Assembly (NCBI RefSeq): GCF_000150275.1
Contig: NW_002060943.1
Location: 5,483,950 to 5,547,949 of the forward strand
Source: Trichoplax adhaerens
Taxonomy: Eukaryota; Placozoa; Uniplacotomia; Trichoplacea; Trichoplacidae
Direction of reading: 5' to 3'
DNA: 64,000 bases
In this document: piece after piece, positions 56,645 to 64,000 of the stretch
Layout: every line of letters begins with the position of its first letter
How positions within the stretch are numbered: position 1 is the first letter of the stretch
Position numbers and translations under genes: made by a program
Notes under the pieces: generated by a model
Seen by the model: only the letters and a program-made list of their open reading frames with translations
Database searches by the model: none
Told to the model about the DNA's origin: nothing

Positions 56645-57838
56645 ATGAATTCCTGGATAACGAACATTTCATCATTAAATCATTCTCTGTATTCTCATGC
56701 TGCGTCAACGAATACATCTGATATATATCGGCTACGGATTGAGATTTTTTATGGCATTGTGGCCGTCTTAACAATTCTGAATAATTTAACCGTACTGCTG
56801 ATAATTCTCTCCAATCGAAGACTTCATAATTCTGCCAATGCGGTCATGGGAAGTATGTTTTTTGCCGGAATTGTGTTTGCATCAGTTTATATCTTTCCAC
56901 GATATGTTATACCCGAAATAAGTATGCAGAATAACATCTACTGCAGTTTAGCCGGGATTATTGCACCAACTGCGATAGTTATCATTAATCTACACTTAAT
57001 GATGATCAGTTGGGATAAATATCATGCTGCACATGATCCATTTGAGCATAGAGCAGTAAAAGATAAGAAAGCTTTTGGTATTATCTCTAGTTTAGTCATT
57101 TGGATCTTGGCTATATACACTGGATTGCTACCGATTATTCTACAATTTCGAGTCATAGATCAACGAGATTGCAGCCAAATCAGCTATATCAACATTCATT
57201 ATGAAAGAGTCTACTACTATTTAGTAGTAGGGATATTTTTTGTATTACCATTTATTATCAAGACTTATTTTTATCTCAGTATTTATCAAATAATTAAAAA
57301 GAGTACAGCCAAGGCGATAGGAGATACAAATAAAATCCAAGATATTCGAAAACATTATAAAGCTGCAAAAGTAATCGCCATTTTAGTTATTACTTATTTC
57401 TTGATGTGGACCCCTTTCGTTATCTATCTCGCTTTTTGGATTGGCATCAGCTCAGAAAAATTATTTTACAACCCCCAATTATTTAAAAGCATCTTAGATT
57501 GGCGCCAAGCTAGTCAATGTGTTGCTTTCACCTATCCAGCTATAAATCCTATCCTTTATGGATATTTTATTCCGGATATAAGAAATTATTTTGTCAGTTT
57601 ATTTTATAAGAGGGAAAGATTGAATACTTCTTTAAGTAGAACCAAATTGACTAATGCATCCTTTGGAGCTTCTGAGATGAAAGATGCGCAAAGAAATTAT
57701 GACAACGCTAACAGATCAAATGAGCAAATTGCATGCGTCCAAAATTATGATAATTCCGTAACGAAACTGGATCTTAATCCTAACATTGTCGATGCAAGCT
57801 TTTCCGATTCCAGTCAACTGAATGTGGCAAGTTTCTGA
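56645..57838 (+). CDS. Rhodopsin-class GPCR, orphan (paralog of the gene at 61800)
   Basis: Intronless, 397 aa. N-terminal glycosylation sites NIS, NHS and NTS. TM1 about 33-56, TM2 65-88, TM3 100-123, TM4 143-168, TM5 190-215, TM6 240-264, TM7 290-308. C100 and C176 can form the TM3-ECL2 disulfide. DRY is D124-K-Y, TM6 has MWTP at 254-257 in place of CWxP, and TM7 has NPILY at 301-305. The usual TM2 sodium-site Asp is replaced (MFFAG). The tail of about 85 aa is polar and ends NVASF. Start chosen at ACCATGAAT, which has good context; an upstream frame from 56503 overlaps out of frame and is likely untranslated. Ligand and subfamily unknown; it looks like a lineage-expanded class A receptor. 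Confidence 0.88.
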   Translation: MNSWITNISSLNHSLYSHAASTNTSDIYRLRIEIFYGIVAVLTILNNLTVLLIILSNRRLHNSANAVMGSMFFAGIVFASVYIFPRYVIPEISMQNNIYCSLAGIIAPTAIVIINLHLMMISWDKYHAAHDPFEHRAVKDKKAFGIISSLVIWILAIYTGLLPIILQFRVIDQRDCSQISYINIHYERVYYYLVVGIFFVLPFIIKTYFYLSIYQIIKKSTAKAIGDTNKIQDIRKHYKAAKVIAILVITYFLMWTPFVIYLAFWIGISSEKLFYNPQLFKSILDWRQASQCVAFTYPAINPILYGYFIPDIRNYFVSLFYKRERLNTSLSRTKLTNASFGASEMKDAQRNYDNANRSNEQIACVQNYDNSVTKLDLNPNIVDASFSDSSQLNVASF

Positions 57839-60800
57839 TGCTATTGCGGATATAAAGTTCAGCAATGACGTGTTTAAGCTTGATAGTGCGTAGAATAATA
57901 ATATAAACCGGATATCACAATTATTGCTTAAGCTAAAGGTCTAAGATACAATGAATAGTAATTTTCGTTTGTCAAAAAACTCGGGTAATCGGAGATTGAC
58001 GATAAAATTTGTATAAATGAGGTCAAAGTCTGACTAATACGCGTGGATATTCTAAAATTATAATTTTGATACGAAAGTATTTCATGTTAGTAAAATGAGT
58101 GCATTTGAAGTAATAATTTGAAGTATTTAAGATAAAAACTGATCTACTTTAAAGTAATGATATAAATTTCAAAGTAGTTTCATCTACGTTACAAGTAGGA
58201 AGTCTCTCAAAGATTCAAATGATTAATTTTGGATAATTGGATGGTTAATCTTCATACGGTACCGTACTTTGCTAAAGCAGTTGTTATTGTATTTTTTTAC
58301 AAGTATACAATTGCGTGCTAATAACTTCTTGGCTAGGCAATTTTTTTTCTGACTGTTCCTAGGATGCTTACCTCTATTAGGATTGTAATCCTTACGAAGA
58401 ATCTACATGTATTTTCCAGTACGTGACCGTATCCTAATATTTAGCCCTTTCATGGGTATTTATTGGAACTGAAAGAAAATATCAGCCGTATTTGCTATCC
58501 ATTCTTTTATACTAATGTCATCAACACTAAATTTTCGTAAAACGTTTAAGATTTAGAGATATTGTTTGCGATAGATAATAAATCAATGGATTATACACAT
58601 CAATATTTATATACATACTATACTAGATAAAATCAGCGTGAATTATAAAATACGGCTAAATATCGAACATTTGAATAATTTTAAGTAGATCTTATCGATA
58701 AATGAATACAAGTTAATATGCATAATTAGATACTGCGGCATGATAAATGCAGTGATCTACTCAAATATAAATGGTGTTGCTCTTTCTATGTATTTACTTT
58801 TCAAGTAATACAAATGTATGTTCAGATTTTACTTGTGCATATTATTTTTATTATAAGCACCGATAACTATTCTTTATTTATTATCAGCTTAAATGTTAAA
58901 AATATTATAAGGAGAATGTCCGAGTTGCAAATCAGTCGGATTAACTGCACGTTACTACTATAATATCATCATATGTATCACATAACGCACAAGTTATTCC
59001 TCAATCATTTAATTTAAGTAACCCTAATATTAGCTAAAATGCGACCTCTTTCTTCAACAATATACTTCTATTTAGATACTAATACTCATCTAAGTTTGAT
59101 ATAAACTGCAATAATCAAATAGTAAGTTATACATATTGGTACACTGTAGAGAATGTAAAATGGTTAGCAAGGCTGATTAAATAAATTCTATCTTAATACT
59201 GTTATTAATGTTCATCTTGTGCTGGAGTCAAAGAAATAAGACTATGTTTATATACATGCATTCTATTATTATGATTGCTATCATTTGCGGTACTGATAAA
59301 ATGCCATTTACGGTTGATTTGGCGTTTATTCTACTATAGACTGTATTTACTCAATATTCATTCAGTTTCCATATTGTTATTACAATAGAACCTCAGTTAG
59401 AAATGAATAACGGCTGCTAAACAGAATTATGTTAGGCTGCCAAATTTTAGGTAAACCTGAAGTTCATTATCAGACATGGTGTAACTGCGTTATTGCAGCT
59501 CTATAATTTAGCATGAGACAAAAGTTAGATTTGGTGATATAATAGCAATTGATAATAGCATCTGGAAAAATATTGAGTACATAAGATTAAAAACATGCCA
59601 ATTACACAATCTATTAATTAATTTCTTAATAATGATGTGTAAATGGTCTCCAATTAATTAGTTTAGAGAAATTTTCATGCGCAGCGTTGAGATAATTAGC
59701 AAAAGTAGTATGCTATTTAGTAAATGAAACATTTTAGTTGTTGTGATTCAATATTTTGATTATAGTACCATTAAAAAATAAAGTTTCATTAATAGATTCT
59801 TTATAACTTACTGATATGACTAATTGAATGCTGTAATTGAACAGCAAGATGACGTTTAATGTAATGAGAGAGACTATCAAGACTAGTTTAGTTACATGCA
59901 TACAGTGCACTTTTCTAATGGGGGTAAAGTAGTACAATGTGTAAAAGTCGTTAATGAGAACTTATTAATCGGCAGTGATAAATTATTTGCAAGTAGTAAT
60001 GTGCTAGTTTAATTTATTTTATTCTGCTTTTATCTATCTGAACAGTAATTGTGCTGCAGGATTGCCCTCCAGTAAAAAATATATACAATCAGGGGTAAAT
60101 TTTTGCTACATTTTATCTGATATTACTTCGCTCAAGTATATCAACGTTTAAACATAGACTGCTTTATTTGGCAGTGTAGCGGTAACATGTTACTTATCAT
60201 TTTTTATGTTTGATCTAGCAGCTTCCTGAAAATATTAATCGGCGAACTAGTATTGTGCTTAATTTCGAATTAAATTGATTTAAAGCCTAGATAATTTTAT
60301 CAGTCATTAATGGGTCAAATACAAGCGTAAATATCAAATTGAGCGGCTGGTTAACATATCGCGACCTGTATTCATGAAGGTTGTAACTATTAATTAAAAT
60401 TTATCTTTTGTTGTACGCAAATATAAATTTACCTTATTAACAATATTGAGAACTGCTTACATAATAAATACAGTACAAGCTTATATATAAACAAGTTGGT
60501 AATTAAATAATGCATTACAGTCATTCTTTTAGTATCGAAGAGTAGCGTGATAACTTATACAGAGAACAAATCTTACTGCAGTATTGCCGACTAAAACACT
60601 GCAATTCTATCTATTAAATTACATATTCAAAATCAATGATATTGACGAGAGATGATATAAAGCCATCGCCCCCGTTCATTAATGAAATTACTTCACGATT
60701 ATAACAATTTGATATTGGTGGCAATCTTACAACCGGAGCGAAAAACTTAGAGACTAATTACTAATAAATGATGTGCTTGCTTGTAATATTTTATGTTATA

Positions 60801-61799
60801 AAATTCCACCCTTGCGGATTTGATTACCCATCGATAGAAAATACATTCTTTCTTGAATAGATCCACTTAAATTACTGTAGAGAGTAATGACTAATTAAGT
60901 AAACATTAGATTAAAGATACAATACACCCTTAATTAGGATTCTGTTGTGGTAAGAAAGAATCTTCAAGGGTTATTTGACTTTTTGTTCTATTTTGATATA
61001 AACATGCTTGATAACAATACTGTAGTGATGAAAAGCTACGCCTACTGTTGTAACTGATCAATCCCACAGAGCTATCTAATTTGCGAAGTCGGTTTGATGA
61101 TTAAATTGTAGTAAAACTAATATTGTCTCGCAATACGAATTAGTAATTCCAGTACTAGTTAAGAATTGAACTTCAATTCAAAACTTACCGCATAAAATGA
61201 TTGTTAAATATTCTACCATGAAGTTATAAGTCGCAATGCAAAAGTCACGGCACTATAATGATTATCAAGTATTTTTTAGCGTGAAGTCTTAAGGATTGGT
61301 GGTGGTTCGATCCTTTGATAGGCTGTATTCATATGCTAATGTTAATTGTGTTTGCCATTAAGAAAGATATAAAATTAATGAGAAGCTCGCATTTCCGCGT
61401 CGAAACTTGTTCTTTTTGACTTACATATGGTAAAAAGTACTACTGGCCTTTTATTAGTGTGGTAAAATCTATAGATAAATATCAAAAAACAAACCATATT
61501 CCGACGACTCTCGATATTATAAGCTATTGATAGATTAGCAAGAAAGTAAATGTTCGAAATCAATTTTCCATCGATGTAGAGTTATTGACAAACCAGATTT
61601 ACACACAGTGATTTCTACTTATTAACATGAAATATATTTCCTCACTTGGCCTTAATCTATCTATAGCAGCAGCAAATTAATTTTGCGATCAAAGTGATCC
61701 TAATTTTAGCTTTATTATCATTAAATCTACCCTGTAACTACAATTGCAGTTTACATTAAAATAAGCAATTATTAGAATCATTTTAAATTATCTATTGCA
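57839..61799. other. AT-rich intergenic region between the paired GPCR genes
   Basis: 4 kb of AT-rich DNA. A GGTTCGATCC string near 61305 resembles a tRNA T-arm but has no cloverleaf around it. No tandem repeat, GTAC cluster or coding exon seen. Confidence 0.6.
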
Positions 61800-62792
61800 A
61801 TGGCTAATAACTCTTTCTCACCAACATGGTTACCAGTCAATGATACATTCGAGGGTATCCCATCGCAAAGTATCCATCCATTTCGAATATTTCAAGCAGC
61901 AGCTTACGCAATTATTGGCAGTGTAACTATTTTAGCAAGTCTTGCAACTATTGCCATTATTATTCAAAATTTACGGCTTAGAAAAAATCAAGATTTTTTA
62001 GATGGTGAGCAACAGAAAATATCCAATGTAATTATGATTAGTATGTTTGTGGCAGATATTATCTTTTCAATTGGATATCTTTTCCCTCGATTTGTGATTC
62101 CTGCATCTTATAATAACAACGTTTATTGCAGCCTTGTAAGCAGCATTGCTCCGACTATCATAACTATTATTAATCTTAGCCTGATGGCCATTAGTATAGA
62201 TACCCTTGATTGCATTATTAATCCTTTCCATTTACGATTTCGAACCAACAGTAAAAGGATTGGATTACTAATATCGATCGGGATTTGGATTATCGCAGTG
62301 CTTGTTGGGATAACACCTTTCATAGTCAGTTTTCGTCCTATTAATCAAGATTACTGTATACCTATGAATATCGACGAATTTGAAAAGGAACAAGCATATT
62401 TTTTGTCCGTCATTGGGATATCCTTCTTATTGCCTTTAATTGTCATGATATACTGCTACACGCGTATCTTTATGCGAATTAGAAGGAGCAATTTCAACGA
62501 TAAGATAAAAAGGAAGACAGCTAAAGTTCTGAGCGTATTTGTCTCAATCTACTTCGTCATGTGGTTACCATTCGTTATTTGCTTAATACTAAATGCTATT
62601 TATCGACCAGTGCAACTAGCGGAGAAATTTCCGCAATTTGGTATGGTTGTTGCTATTTCCCAGCTTATTGCCTTTAGCTATCCAGCCATCAATCCAATCC
62701 TTTATGGATATTATGTTCCCTCGGTGCGGCGTTTTATGGTTTTTGTTGGTAATAAAATATTATCAAAGTTATTTTATTGGCGTCGGAACTGA
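61800..62792 (+). CDS. Rhodopsin-class GPCR, orphan, atypical DRY motif
   Basis: Intronless, 330 aa with a short tail. TM1 about 32-56, TM2 75-98, TM3 110-133, TM4 153-177, TM5 200-224, TM6 240-265, TM7 284-303. TM2 keeps the sodium-site Asp (MFVAD, D86). C110 and C186 are in place for the extracellular disulfide. The TM3 end is D134-T-L instead of DRY, so the G-protein-contacting Arg is missing. TM6 has MWLP at 254-257 and TM7 NPILY at 298-302. It shares LFPRFVIP, NNxYCSL, IAPTxxxIINLxLM and YPAINPILYGY with the receptor at 56645, marking them as paralogs. The missing Arg suggests changed coupling, constitutive or decoy behaviour; that is inference. Glycosylation sites NNS and NDT. Confidence 0.88.
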   Translation: MANNSFSPTWLPVNDTFEGIPSQSIHPFRIFQAAAYAIIGSVTILASLATIAIIIQNLRLRKNQDFLDGEQQKISNVIMISMFVADIIFSIGYLFPRFVIPASYNNNVYCSLVSSIAPTIITIINLSLMAISIDTLDCIINPFHLRFRTNSKRIGLLISIGIWIIAVLVGITPFIVSFRPINQDYCIPMNIDEFEKEQAYFLSVIGISFLLPLIVMIYCYTRIFMRIRRSNFNDKIKRKTAKVLSVFVSIYFVMWLPFVICLILNAIYRPVQLAEKFPQFGMVVAISQLIAFSYPAINPILYGYYVPSVRRFMVFVGNKILSKLFYWRRN

Positions 62793-64000
62793 GTTTAACA
62801 TTTCTATTGTCTCATTGAAATAGTCGCTGTATATCAACGATAGATTTTGTACATTTTCTTTTGAATGGATATACATACATATTGCTCCCTCTATGACCCA
62901 TACTTTCGAACAAGAAACTTTTCTAGGTTATGCTATAGATGTTATAAAACCTTAATGTTATAGAGTTTAATATATATGTTCGGATTAGCTAAGTCACAAG
63001 TGACACTTATTATGGGTGATAAAATTCTCAAGATTGTTCGGTTGTGGAATCTGCAGTCATATTATAACAGGCTCTATAATAACTATTTTAGCTATTTTAA
63101 TTCATGTACAGACCAAGTTGGGTAGTTCATAGTAAGTTAAATAGCATGTTTTCATGAAGGATAACATGTAATGTATTGCTATATATATACGTAATCCGAC
63201 TCTTGCTCTAAAGTATGTTATAGATTATAATCCCTTCAGTATAATATTGATATCAAGGTACAGCCATGAAGAAAATAATGTTTACAGTTTACTAATTTCC
63301 TGTGAAGATTAATACACTTAGTAAATTCGGATTGTATCCATGCAAGTTTGCTTTATTTTTACATCACTAAGTCAAATTTACGTCTTGAAATCATCTTCCA
63401 GTACTTTTTTATCTGCCGTACAAAATAAAATTTTCCTTCTACCATAAACAATGTTTTAAATGATGTCTATCTTAGTGAAAGATCGCCCAAGGGATTGATC
63501 GAATTAGCCCTTGCAGCGATTTGGAAGTCATAGCATTTCCTAATTTGGTCTAGCGTTTATCTTCTACGGTAGTCTATAGCCGTCCCTTATCATTTCCCAA
63601 GTCAATTAAAAGACTGAATCAACAGACTGTCCTAGGATTACATTCATCACTGATATCATATAATTATATAACCAGTTTAAAATTATGCAGTAGATCGCAA
63701 TAACACGATTTATTGAAACTACTGTAAGTAATTATTAAAAATATTAGAGATATTTATGTTTGTCGATATCGGCTGGCCAGATTCTCGAATTGATTCAACA
63801 ACAATTACTATTAAATGATAAAAATGTACAGGAGGAGAATGAATGGAAGGTTTTTAGGGCAAGCTGTTTAAAAAAGATCTTTAAATGAAAGGACAAGAAT
63901 TAATGGAAGATCTTTAGGGCAAGCTCATGAGCTAGATAGGAAGAGAAATTAAAAATCCTATCAATCTTTAATTTGAATAAGAGGAAATTCTTTAATCGCT
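62793..64000. other. AT-rich right edge
   Basis: No coding exon seen. Near 63838-63935 an imperfect repeat contains AATGGAAG(G/A)T then TTTTAGGGCAAGCT twice, about 65 bp apart. Confidence 0.55.

Noticed and set aside
56503-56721. Frame upstream of and overlapping the GPCR start at 56645
   Set aside because: Different frame from the receptor, no resemblance to known proteins; treated as 5' untranslated DNA.
61295-61315. GGTTCGATCC as a tRNA T-arm
   Set aside because: No complementary T-stem, anticodon stem or acceptor stem around it.

Overview
The window looks like nuclear DNA of an early-branching animal. It is AT-rich and carries intron-dense genes with mostly short introns (about 50-250 bp) and GT-AG borders. 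The gene set is animal: a Frizzled-like receptor, rhodopsin-class GPCRs, RFWD3 and PTIP. A placozoan (Trichoplax/Hoilungia group) fits best. That is inference from gene style and content, not proof. Exon coordinates below were built by hand from splice sites, reading phase and recognised protein families; most models close in frame from start to stop.

Layout. 0-35 kb is dense in conserved housekeeping genes: PSMD2/RPN1 (+), GID8 (-), SLC37A4 (+), RFWD3 (-), TRDMT1/DNMT2 (+), PAXIP1/PTIP (-) and SF3A2 (-). 35-64 kb is sparser and receptor-rich: a prostanoid-receptor-like class A GPCR with a long Asn/Asp-rich tail (+), a divergent Frizzled/Smoothened-like 7TM receptor (+), EXOSC4/RRP41 (+), and two related class A GPCRs (+, +) separated by 4-6 kb of AT-rich DNA without recognisable genes.

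Shared themes. PSMD2 (proteasome base) and GID8 (CTLH/GID E3) act in ubiquitin-dependent proteolysis. RFWD3 (RPA-directed E3) and PAXIP1 (six BRCT domains) act in genome maintenance and flank the tRNA methyltransferase TRDMT1. SF3A2 and EXOSC4 act in RNA processing.

Most striking non-coding feature. Clusters of a palindromic word, GTAC(A/T)GTAC, often with (ACAGT)n runs, sit in the 5' or divergent intergenic DNA of the housekeeping genes and are almost absent around the GPCR genes. One local duplication shows the motif array growing in one copy. Other repeats are a GC-rich 21-bp inverted-repeat element at the left edge, a five-copy ~98-bp tandem array, a 157-bp duplication, a three-copy ~260-bp array and a 177-bp duplication.

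I found no CRISPR, rRNA or convincing tRNA, and no intact transposon.
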